Assembly (NCBI GenBank): GCA_008508345.1
Contig: QNGE01002988.1
Span: 1 to 64,000, forward strand
Length of the DNA stretch: 64,000 nucleotides
Reading direction: 5' to 3'
Source of the DNA: Paragonimus westermani
Taxonomy: Eukaryota; Platyhelminthes; Trematoda; Plagiorchiida; Troglotrematidae
Below the pieces are notes generated by a model. It was not told where the DNA came from. It worked only from the letters and a program-made list of their open reading frames with translations, and made no database searches. The translations under genes were made by a program, and so were the position numbers. This document shows, piece after piece, positions 1 to 11,300 of this stretch (the first letter of the stretch is position 1; each line of letters starts with the position of its first letter).

Positions 1-19
1 CAATATCGAAATAACGCAA

Positions 20-170
20 CAAACCTTGACAAAATCAACAGCGGCAGACACTGCTTCGTGCTTAGCAAAGGGTATGGGTCGTACCTGTGATATGGAGGAC
101 GGTTTTGCATCCGACTTCAAACGAACTTGGCGGGCCACGTTGACTGCGCCACCAAGTGAATCAGGAAGTA
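20..170 (-). pseudogene. N-terminal reverse transcriptase block of Gypsy-type pol (fragment)
   Basis: Read on the minus strand from about 170, the frame gives LPDSLGGAVNVARQVRLK, then a stretch ending in QVRPIPFAKHEAVSAAVDFV. This corresponds to the linker and first RT segment of Gypsy pol, which normally reads like A-R-P-V-P-(Y/F)-A-L-R-x-x-V-x-x-E-L. The catalytic motifs would lie left of position 1 and are not in the window. Similarity was judged by eye. Confidence 0.5.
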
Positions 171-624
171 TTTGTCGGTATTTATGGTGCAATGGTGACA
201 CGTCAATAGAAGCCAGTTTCATACGTTTTATAGAAGGTACCAGATACAGAGTCACCACTGCGTTACAGCATAACAATGATTTTCTGTTTGTGTTACACAT
301 ATTCACAGCACCAAAAGCAGGTGCAGAAAGTCCACCACACAGTTGGAGTACTATGAACCCCCTCATTTCTATGGGTGCACTGGAGTGGATGTCAGATTCA
401 CAAACCGTTGGGTATACAGGTAGATGGTGGAAATGGCGCGCTTAGAAAGAATAGAGGTTATATTTATTGGAGATGCAGAATCCAGTTTCCTTTCATAAGG
501 CAGTTCAGGGCGAAGATAAAAAACAAACAATTTGAGCGTGGTAATAGTGGTTCTTCAGCGGACAAAAAACAGCACTGTATTTGTCACAGTGTGTGTCACA
601 GTGCACGTATCGTGTGCGCATGGC

Positions 625-729
625 ACACTTGGCAAAATAACCCGTTTTAGAACAACTCGAAAAGTTAACAGCTTCTGCTGGGCGTTTCAGATTATTTGCT
701 GGATGTGTTGCTGATTCACAGGGCAAACA
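625..729 (-). pseudogene. Degenerate double CCHC zinc knuckle of a Gypsy-type gag
   Basis: The minus frame from 798 to 505 contains a C-x2-C-x4-H pattern (CLPCESATH) followed by a second knuckle resembling CxxCGKTGHFAKxC, here reading SSCSKTGYFAKCAM. The last Cys of knuckle 1 is Leu. In knuckle 2 the first Cys is Phe, the His is Tyr, and the final Cys is displaced by one residue. The spacing between knuckles matches the tandem knuckles of flatworm Gypsy gag. It would have bound RNA in the nucleocapsid; in this state it cannot chelate zinc normally. Confidence 0.55.
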
Positions 730-2086
730 TATTTCGGGAGGTTGGAAGGCAGCTGACGGCTCCAAATTTTCACCAGTGAAACCGACTGTGGTAACCACGG
801 GAAAAATTCACAGTTTGATAAAACTAACTCTTTAATATGGACCATTTCATAGGTCTCCACCCAAGATAATTTGGATGTGTCCCTAGTTATAAAGGCCCAC
901 GGATTTTCCATTTCATAGCCCAATGATAAACTGTTGTATGAGCAATCATCCTTCAATTTTCTTGGTAGGTATTTGAGAGTATTCATACGGTCAAATGGTT
1001 CTTGTAAGTCGAGAAATGAATCTTTCCTGAGGTTTTCCGGTTTGCGGGCTGATGCGAGGAAACGTAAGTACGGAGGCTCATGCGATGGTAACGAACTGTA
1101 CTGTTTTGCCAATAGTATATACAACCGCCTGCTAGGTGGTTTTATTCCGCAGAGAGCGGATGTCAAACTATCTCTGCCTTTTAGTGTCCAGTTTAGTTGA
1201 CCTGGTTAGGTCCAATGATGGATTCAACTCATTGATCAAAGCCAGGTGGTCCGTAACTGTTGTTTTCCACATAATCCATGAGTATGGCTTTGGAAATACT
1301 GCTTGATCCATCAAAAATGTTGCGAGTGAGCTCATTGCAGTGATCATTGAAGACAGGGCCATATGTTGCATCGCACCTCGCAATACAAAGTATTGTGAAG
1401 GATGCGCACACATGATATTAGTAAACTGGAAGTATGTACCGTAGGGGAATGAACCCTCTCAATATCTCCCATTTGGTGGAAAAATTTCGGTGATAGCACA
1501 AACCACCACGGAAGTATCGCATTTTTAGCTTGTACATTTGCACTCAAACAGTGCTTACTGGGTCAATAATAATGTCACCTTGCAAACGTTGAAACGCTTA
1601 CAAAGATGTTCTTCAACAACCCTATGTTACTGATCATGGGTCGTGGTAGTCGAAACACGGGGACGATGGAACCAGGCGACTTGATCCGAAATGCGTGTGC
1701 GTACCCCTGCCAGATCATCTGGCTGTAATTACTGTGGTGTTCTGGGGTTGTTCTCTAACCCTACTTGGTTATGGGTTCTATTCAGAGAGGAGACCCTCTT
1801 TTTTGAAGAAGTTGCATTCGGGTGCTTATTTTGAATATGAGGGGTGTGTTCACTAACTCCGACGTTCAAAATACTCAGGTGGTGTGTGCGATACTGTCGT
1901 CTCTTTAACTAATCGTTTCACTGCATGGACCGTTGGAAACTCTTTAAATTTTTACACCATCTGTACAGACCATATTGTTACTTTTAACTAACCACTAGCG
2001 GACACAGCACGTTACTTTTCTGGATACAATTTCAAAATTGTACAGGATATATTGTTGCGCAAATTACAGTGCTGTTTATAAAACGC

Positions 2087-2323
2087 ATGTCTGTCGATCG
2101 CGACTCACTCATGAAACGAATACCACTAAGAGTTGTTATTATGTTTGTCTTATGTGTTGGAACGATTAACTTGTATTCTCAACGCATGTGTCTGAGCGTT
2201 GCCGTCATTTGTATGACGAATCATTCCGCCTCACAGGCTCTCCATACACCAAATATGAGCCACTCTTCATCGGTTTCCAAAGTCAATGAACGGTGTGACA
2301 ACAACACTGGGATATCAACCAAG
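2087..2323 (+). CDS. SLC17: SLC17-like gene, exon 1 (start codon, TM1, first loop)
   Basis: Encodes residues 1-79. The ATG at 2087 is the first in-frame ATG; the frame continues upstream only through non-ATG codons to an AG at 2068-2069 that could be a 5'-UTR or spliced-leader acceptor. TM1 is about residues 13-43, with Arg33 at the position of the TM1 arginine conserved across SLC17. The loop carries three N-glycosylation sequons. The 3' boundary is the weakest in the gene. The phase-0 choice is AAG|GCATGT, a GC donor, which joins to exon 2 without disturbing the family alignment. A poorer alternative is T|GTTAAC at 2328 paired with an acceptor at 9138; a GT at 2293 would need an unseen extra exon. 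Confidence 0.85.
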
Positions 2324-5300
2324 GCATGTTAACAGTTTTCTGATAATATTTATACAGTACTGTATAAGTAACGTTACTTTAAAACGTTATTTGTTGTGTG
2401 CCCATGTGCACACACGCATGTTCAAGGAGGCGGGGTTCATTGATTAGCTTGTAGGCCATTAAAATGAATGAGCGGACATCGAATAATCGCATCTTATTAT
2501 TAGACTGCATGTCTACATTGCTGTTTAGAAGTCTATCTCAATTGATGATGGTGGCAAGCAACTCTGCTGGCACCAATCAGGGGTTCAGTTTAAGGGTAAA
2601 TTAAGGCTGGCTTCGGGTAAGTTCAAGGATAGATTCTTTTGATCAACGGTGTTTTTGTTGCCAAGGATGTATCTGATCGCCTATGAGCCAGTATACTCAT
2701 TGTTAACGAAATACGGGATATACCTTACACAAAGGAATTGCATTAAACTTCAGAAAGTTTTCGATATATTTATAAATTAGTTCTCAGCCCGTTACCCTTG
2801 TGTCCCAAATTTCTGACAAGTACTTCAAAAGCCCTGATTAATCCCAAGATCACTTAGGGATTTGTTAGGGATTTGGGACACAATCCTTAATTTAACCCTA
2901 ACAAGGGTAACGGACTGAGAACTGATTTATACGTATCATGAGAACTTCCTGAAGCTTAATGCAATTCCTTTGTGTACGGTACATCCCGTATTCCGTTAAT
3001 AATGAGTATACTGGCCCACAGGCGAACAGATATATCCTCGGCAACCAAAACACCGTTGGTCAAAAGAATCTACCCTTAAACTTACCCGAAGCCGGTCCTA
3101 ATTCACTCCTAAACTGAATCCCTAATTGGTGCTAGCAGGGAATGGACTACAACGGGTCACCCAAAAATGTAATAAAATCATCACAGCATGACTAGTTGTA
3201 AATAGGTTCACAAATGTCTATCCTCTGAAAATGTTTTTACTATTCATGGGCTTCATGTTTGGTCATTCTTAACACCGGCAATAAATAAATTCGGGAATAA
3301 AATCTAGAAAGATTTGAGAATTATACCACAATTTCACAACACAAGCTGCAAACATGTACACCTATGCCAACATTTCAGCTTCTAAAATATCTATTGCACT
3401 TGATGAAAAAACAGCGCGCGTTTCTTCTGCAAGAAGTGCGAAAAACATGTTGGAAGACCGGAGTATCAAAACAGCAGCACCGTGCAGTGCCACTGAAAGC
3501 GCCTTCGGATTTTTATAATAAAATCAGCGGGAATGAAAGATTACATTCATGGGAATCATGAAACAAAATAAAGCAACGTGCTTATGAGGTTGAATGTTTC
3601 AAACAGCATTGCAAATACGGTGAAAGCTCTGTAGAACTGATTTAATCCATGCTTCAGGCTGCTGGTCGAACTTTGATAATCCAAGATAAGTGTGCATCGG
3701 CTGATGAAAAACTTTGGCTCAACGCGGTGAAACTCAGACGTTAACAGCAACTGTTTCAAGTAGTTTTCCGACGGCTTTCGATAATATATCCGTAGATCTG
3801 TGTGCATAAAAGTCCTTAGAGTAAGACTATTACCGCTATATTAATAAATCCGTTTCAAATGAGAAAATAATCATCTACCGAGCGGCCTTCTGCCTCAGTA
3901 TTTGTTGGTTTAATCTGTTGTCTCAGTCGTTTCAGTCGTATACCCACTCTGTCGCGTAAACTGCTAACTGAACGTAGCGTGTATGTGTAGGGTTTATCTC
4001 TAGGGGCGTCAGTGAACCACTACCGTCTGTGAATGTCATCTGCAGTCAAGTTGACAGTTAGTTCACTTTGAAAGGATAAACAAACATCAGACCATGTCCA
4101 TTAATGAAAATTCCACACATCTCTCTTGTCACTTGCTGCCATTCACTTCAGCATAACAACCAAGTTTTGGTGGATGAGGAATTGTAGCAGGCAACGCACT
4201 GTTTCAACAATGTCAGTCACACCATACAGTTCAACCGATTTCATCTGCAGAAGGTTAGTAAAATGTGGGCGGTGACGCTAATGACACTGTCATAAACGTG
4301 ATCTGGCGAGATCCATCTCTTTAAAACCAAGGTCTTCCGGTGTTCGGGCCGGTGACCGTAACATCAACGGCGCAACGGATTGTTGAGAGCTGGTGGCAGG
4401 CGGCAAAAACAAAACTACCTCCGAAGTCAAAGCTTACAGCCTGCAATTCATAGTTGACAGCGTGCTCTCCAACGCAGCCACTACGAGTGTAGTTCGATTT
4501 TCACTCAAAGTTCGTAATGGAAATAATTGTGACATTCAGGGTATATTAAGAAACTACATCAGAACTTCAGCTGATTTTCATATACCTCAACTATTCCTTT
4601 TTAACTTCTACCTTTAAATTTTGTTTCCAATGAGCATAGCACCCACATGCGCTCAAACTTATGATAGAAAACAAGGTATACCAAAAGCAAAAGTGAATAA
4701 ACCGTGTCATGGAAGATGTTTTGGCATTTACAAGTGTTTGAACAGTTGGTTTCTTTTAAAAATGGAAAATAGCAGCGAGAAGACGAACAATGATATATGC
4801 TATCATTTCGTATCGCCTCTTCTGTACCAACTAACAATAACCAGGAAAATATTTATGACACTAATGGGATGGAGGTGAAGATTAATATAGCAAATGCGGT
4901 GAGGAAACGACAAGACAGGCACATGTTGGCCACTGGCCACCGGATTGACCCAGAACTAACATTCACAATTATAATGCGCCACGCTAATCCGTGTTTCCCG
5001 CGTTTTGCTGAGGCGGCCGCCATTAGTCGTCTCAAGTCAGCGTTGTGTGAACAGAAACAATTATATGTAAGCCTTGGACTCCCATGGACTTAATAATTCT
5101 GTCCTGTTGTTAATCCACCCCATTTGCTATATTATTCTTCACCTCTCCATCCTATTAGTGTCATATATATGTTCCTGATTATTGTTATTTGGTACTGAAG
5201 ATGCAATACGTAATGCTAGCATTTACCACTGTCCGTCTTCTCACTGCTAAGTTACAAATGCATTCTCTTTAACCTCCGTTGTTGTCGACGAGGCCTTCAG

Positions 5301-8300
5301 AATTTTTTGCTCGTAGTAGACGAAGTATTTTATTCACCGAACACTTCTCAACCCGATGTTTGAGCTGGTAGTGCGTGACTTCAGCGCAAGACTTCGTGAT
5401 TGTATTTTGGATAAAAATTGTCAGATACAAGTCAGGTTAAAATAAGGTGAAACAAATCGGTTATCAGACAAAATACGATGATCGCATTCTGTTACTCTTG
5501 GTGAGTTACTGTTCGAATGCTGGAATGCACATCATTTAACGTCCATGTGGATAAGTTGACAGTGTCTATTTGTTGCTTCAAACAGCATTCCTGTACTGCT
5601 TCATTTCTTGTTTTGCTTCGATAGGTTCTGAAATATTAGAATATTCCGCTTCCATTTGGTCCATGAGAGATTTAGACAGTGGGAAAGTCGGCAGTAACGA
5701 TAACTGTTTTAACGACCTTGCATATACTATCGTATCCACCGACTGTTTGGAACGTCCATCACAAATTTCGCTCCGTTCCTCACACCCAGGTTAGACAAAC
5801 GTGAATGTTTTCTCTCTACTAAAGTGACCAAATTCTGGGGGTATGTTGCACGGAAAGGCTGAACTCAAAAGTAAGTCAGCACGCTCAAAATCAAATTACT
5901 GCCAGGTAGAAATCTGTAAACGATACATGATAAATTGGGACTGCTTTTCGGCACCAGTGGTTGAGTTGGACAAAATTGCTAGACCATCGTTTATTAATAA
6001 ACTCTATTACTAATAAACTTCTCTGGAACAGCCCGTCTGGATGCAGTTAAATAGTTTCTGGTCCGCATCTTGGTGGTTGACTCGTAGATTTACGGTAAGC
6101 TAATGATGTTGCTGTTGTCCGTGAGCTTACTGGAAGTACAGTTTTGTGAGAATAGAGCAGGCTTTTACAAAGTCAGTGTATCTAATTATCGGTGAAAAAC
6201 GATACCAAATACTGTTAGTGAGTGTGGGTTGAAGGTGTACTTACCTATTTTGTTCAGTCATTCAATCGCATGAGGTTGCTAGTCCAACAGTCATGACTAA
6301 AGTATCGCATGGTAAGTTTTGTCATCTTTTTTCATGTTATTTGAAATGAAAATGGTTGTTTGGGTGTAGGAAGTAAGTAATGAGTTTCTTAATAAGTCTG
6401 CTGGTTTTGGTGCGGGGGTTCCACGGGCGATGGATTAAGCCATCAACGTGCGTTTAAAATTGTTAAATCCTTCATGCCAATTAACGCCTCGGCCTTTTGA
6501 AGTAGAATTTGGTAGTCTGTGAAGTTTCCAAATCATTACTTTCAGCTCAGTTTGATTTTAGCACAACGTGATTTAAAAAGACAGCCCGGTATTCACTGTC
6601 TGAGGTCGTTTTAACACAATCAGATCTTGTCAATAATACCTCCTTCTTTACTGTTTCGCAGGCTGGTTGTGTGCATATTTGATCATCTTCTTAAAAAGTT
6701 CAAAAGAATTTAGACGTAGTGAAGTGAATTTAAAAATAATGAACGAACGTGGTAGCCAATAGCAGGCGACCGCTTTGCATAATAAGTAGCTGACCGGTGG
6801 AAGTGTACAGAAGGTGAGAACTACCCTTCAAGTACCATCGTACTCACTCGTGTTTTTTCTTGAGTGTAAATCTATCAAAACTACCAGCTGAACCTAGTGA
6901 GCTGGCGCAGACTTTACGACTTTATGGGTTGCTGTGTAGTAAGTATACGTTACCTCCATTGTTGCAAGCCATAATCCATCCGAGCAAATTGTGGTCCAGC
7001 TGTTAACATTTAGAGTGACTCTCAACCATTTTAGTCTCTGCGTGAATTCATAAGGTTGCTGTGAGTTCCAGTGATCAACCGTCTTCTTAACTGGCCACGT
7101 GTTGTTGCGCTGAAATTTCCTCTAAAGTCGTCTCCTTATTGCTTTGAATTCCAACAATTTAAGTATTCATAGAGTAAAATTGGCAAGTTATTGAACAAAT
7201 TCTGTTTATGGGTCCAACTTTCTTCTTATTACGACTTCACAATCAGGAATGAAGTGTGTGCATTACTGGGAGAATAAGTTTTATAGTGGCTAGACAGTGG
7301 CGTGTTCTACCGCTATAATCTTGTCTATCGTGAGGATAAGTTAGGATTGCGATATCAAAATTATACTTTGCAACAGCACATTGGCCGCCAAAACGGACAT
7401 ATGGGCATTGGAACTCCTGACAACCCGATGAGTTTAAACGAGCGCTAGATTAGTTAAAAGCCATCCCTAGTGACATCAATTGGAACACTATTTCGGAGAA
7501 TACAGCCTTCGGTAACAGAGATAACGTGGGAATATTATGCATAATTTGGTGAAGCAGATGCACGTGAGTTAACGCACAATGTTTGGTAAGTGGATTGTCG
7601 CAGTTAACTTGTTATATATCTACGTTAATGTTAGGAGAGTGAGCCCTTCTTTGACGTGCTTTTAGGATTATGAAGAAGCTGAAATTCGCCATTTCACAGT
7701 TTTATCGAGGGCAACCGGGGCACAAAAGCGAGGAAACACAGACGCACAAAACTTAAGCAAAGATATTCAGTTTCACTAAAAGTTTGGACAGTCCTCATGT
7801 ACCTGTTTTTGTTTAGTTACTATAGAAAGATAAGAAATGTTTTGATGAAAACTGAGCTTTTACTGACTTTAGTGAATTTGGGAAGCATGTCGTCTTTTAC
7901 CTGAACTCCGTGCCTTGCACTGAATGAAAACAGAATGGCATCTTTACAATTTCGACTACGAAAAACATGCATATTAGGTTACGGAGAAGTGGTCATGTCG
8001 TCTACGTGAGAAAGTGACCTTAATACCCACTGATACTCCGTTTGAAAAGTTTTAAAATATAATTGCTGTCTCAAATAAAGGATTCTCCTCAATCTACATA
8101 TCAAGCGACCGACAGCAATTTTGTGCAATACAATTCACTCAGTGGATACTAAACAGAACCTTTCACTCATAGAAAGTTATTCAGTAATTCGGTGGACATG
8201 GTTGATGACAACTCCATCTTATGGAATAATCAGAGAAGCCACTGTTAAATGCTTAGTAGCATTCTGTCTAACTGTCAAGAAAAATGCGGACTTGGTTATG

Positions 8301-11300
8301 ATAATCTGCTTAGTGGTGTGCCGTCCACGTTGGAAAAAGTTCTGCTGTGTTAAACAGTTACATGATGTATAAGTAATATACTTCAACCGTTGAAGCTATG
8401 AATTATTCTGGTGTGTTATCTCTTATCGCCAATCAAAATCATTTTTTAATTTCAACCTCGTCGTGGAAGAACAAGTTGTGAAGTTTACATACGCTGATCC
8501 TCACTTTACGATTAGTTTGAAAATAATGAGTTTGTTTTGTTACGCATGATTTGCTTTGAGTGGTATTCGGAATCTACACCAAAATACGGCACTTTTTTCA
8601 GGGGAATAATGCTACTGTTACATTTGGCAGCAGATGACGCTGTCTCTAAATTGTAGTTGCGCAAACTTTAGCCCCAACGTTTCGTTTTCGGTGTTTTCAA
8701 TCCATGTGAACATCAGCCATGCGGTAGGCGGCAGTGATAAAAATAAGGCGATGCTTGAGATTTTTTCTGCTAGCAAACTCACATTTTGGAAATGTGAATT
8801 TTTCTGTCCTGCAGGATACAGTGAGTTCCAGAAATTAGTGCTCGCAATAAACCTCGAAGAAACACATTGCGATGACGCCTTTTCAAAGTGACCGAGAAAC
8901 GATCGTTTAAGTTCAATTCTTGCTGTGAAAAGCGGTTTCTTAAAGAGTGACAATCATGGTACATCTATTTTCCCTAACAGGTTCGTCGTGTGCATTATTT
9001 CGAATGCATCGCACGTTGTTCTACGAATAGTGAAATGGTCAAATTTTTTAAATTGTTAACGACGTACATGATTGAAAACTTCAGCAAAATTATAATATTG
9101 TGCTTAATACAACTTTTCAATCTACCAGGTCTTATCAGATGGGCCGTTCTTATGGGATTCGCAAACGCGTGGCCACATTTTAGGCGTATTTTTCTGGGGC
9201 TATTTGATCGGACAAATACCATCGGGTATCATCGCCCAAAAATTTGGCGCTCGTCGCGTTGTTCTAGTCAGCCTCGTCATTCTTGGTTTTGCGACTGCTC
9301 TGATACCACTGGCAATATTCTACAGCATTTATATGTTGTATGCCTTTCGAATTGTCGCAGGGCTTGCGTCTGTAAGTTTTTGAAAGATGTTCCATTCTTT
9401 GCACATTTTTTCCTAGAGATCCTAATTGGTTTGGTTTTTGTGGTTGATTATCGAGCTTACGAAAATCGATTGTGACTGCAGATATGTACAGGTAATGTTT
9501 TCGCTGAACATTGGTCGCAGTGCCCGCTAACAAAGTACTGAACTACCAGTTTTATTTAGTTTCATCTCATCGACAAATCATACGATCAGATGACCCATTT
9601 CCTACCCGATAGCTCAGTGAATATATGCTTGGATTTACCATTCTGAAGTTTGGTCATAGAATATGATTAACAATCTCTTCACTGACGAAATAATTAGTTG
9701 TTTATATGAGTGGTGATGAGAAGGTTTGCGCGTGCTGGAAACAGTGTAATTATGAAGAACTAAAAATGTCAGTTATAATCCCACCTTGCAGGTCATTTTT
9801 CTTCATATTTCCAGCAAATGCATAATCCAAAATTGGCACGTTTATGAAAAACTTGATGTCTATCAACGTTTTTTATCAGTTCCCACGATTTTATGTTGTA
9901 AAGAAGGGAGCCCGTGATTGAGGATGAGCAAGGTTTCATTTGACGTTTAAGAATTAATAAGGTGCCAAACATAAGACTGGATTGCACAAACAATCGCAAT
10001 GGTTCCAACTAACTTTGTAAGAAGGAATAGAGTATTTCAAAAGCAATACTTTCATCTTTTTTCCAGGCCGCCTGGTTTCCAAGTTTCTATCAAATTTGGG
10101 CTTTGTGGGCCCCCCCAAACGAGCGCGGAATTTTGATTGGCCTTTCGTATGCAGGTAGTTCAATTTTTAATTTTGTCCAATAACTGCAAACTTCGAACTT
10201 CTGTTACACATAGTTAGGAACCTCAAACCACTGTTTTTCTCACCGGTAGGCGAACTAAGTAGAATTTCTTGGGGATTTAGGTACTTCTTAAAAATGTGAT
10301 CAAACATTTTTCACTTATTGTTTCACGCTAATTTGCAACGGGTCAAGAATTATTGAGGTTGGTACCAATTTCAGTGACTTTTTTGACGTAGAAACGGACA
10401 GTAATCAGAAGTCATGGTCTAAAGTTTTGTAATCCTCTATTTTCTAAAGGGTTCTGTCAAAAACCTTGCTGGTATTCTAGAACATTCCAATTTTTACTGT
10501 ACTCAGTCAAACATCCTGATAGCACACCATAGCACAATTTTAAGAACCACAAGCATCTTTTTTTTAAAGTGAAGTTCATGTAACTTTAAAAGATACTCAA
10601 ATAATTATTCATAGGAACTGAAAGTGACAAATTAGTAAATACCATCACCAAATTGTTTTCGTCTGACTGGCAATAAGTGCATAGTTAATGGATCACCGAC
10701 GTGGTAAGTATGAGGGGTGAAAGGATACATTTTAAAACGCAGAGTGCACTTTCCCATAAATCTGAAATCCAAATTGGTCGATTAGCGAACTCTTTAAATG
10801 TGGCATAATCCTAGAGTATGCTTAATATCTGACCTGTTAACCACAGTTGAATGATCCACTAATTATTGTATCATTACATTGTACGAGTCAAGATAACACG
10901 GGGCAGTAAAATCCAACGACGAGTTTATAAACGTTTTTGACTTAACTGTCACATGAAAATTTTAGCTAACCCATGCAGTCAACAGAAATAGAACCAAAAG
11001 GTTATTGAGCTCAGCTTGAGTCTTATCTTTCTATTCATCTTTCACACAATTGTAAATTTTCTCCTTTTTGAAGCATTTAAGTTTACGGTGCACGACTGTG
11101 TGTTAGTCTGCGCTTATCCTTCTGGCAACGCACAGTAATGTTTTGTGTACCACTATTGTTGATTCATCTCCCAAAATAACCCTTTCCATTCGTCAACATA
11201 CCACGTTGAAGGAAATCGATTGGTTGTTCAAGTGGCTGGCCACACCGGACAGTATTGATCGATGTTTCCTCTGATTTCGTCAGCTTTACCAACTGTAAGA

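Larger units (their letters stand above)
1..1550 (-). mobile_element. Decayed Gypsy-type LTR retrotransposon (gag to start of RT), truncated by window edge
   Basis: Read on the minus strand this stretch carries retrotransposon code in the expected order. Gag-like frames lie at about 1413-1168 and 1166-687. A degenerate double zinc knuckle follows at about 729-625. The stretch ending at position 1 (about 170-20) resembles the start of a Gypsy reverse transcriptase, with QVRPIPFAKHEAVSAAVDF matching the usual ARPVPYALREKVEQEL-type block. The frame changes several times and holds stops, so the copy is dead. Pol would continue left of the window. No LTR boundary, primer-binding site or target duplication could be placed in 1414-2050. 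Family level (Gypsy) rests on the RT block and the knuckle spacing; the clade is not determined. Confidence 0.62.
2324..9128 (+). other. Intron 1 of the SLC17-like gene
   Basis: A 6.8-kb intron starting GCATGT in the preferred model and ending CTACCAG. It holds the foldback element at 2563-3140 and the Penelope tail complex at about 4765-5262. Between 3150 and 4700 there are only short unassigned frames (for example 3364-3561 plus and 4393-4617 plus). The stretch 5265-9100 shows no gene, RNA or clear repeat to the eye; an open block at 5624-5792 was considered as an extra exon and not accepted. Confidence 0.7.

Noticed and set aside
1630..1680. ACTGATCATGGGTCGTGGTAG followed by TCGAAACAC, a possible hammerhead
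   Set aside because: Core G8 is C, there is no matching stem I and no GUC cleavage site in the right place.
5570..5794. Open block with possible acceptor (TTCGATAG) and CCAG|GTTAGA, considered as an extra exon between exons 1 and 2
   Set aside because: The peptide does not resemble the SLC17 first loop, it is not needed to preserve the alignment, and the splice signals are mediocre. Not excluded if transcripts show it.
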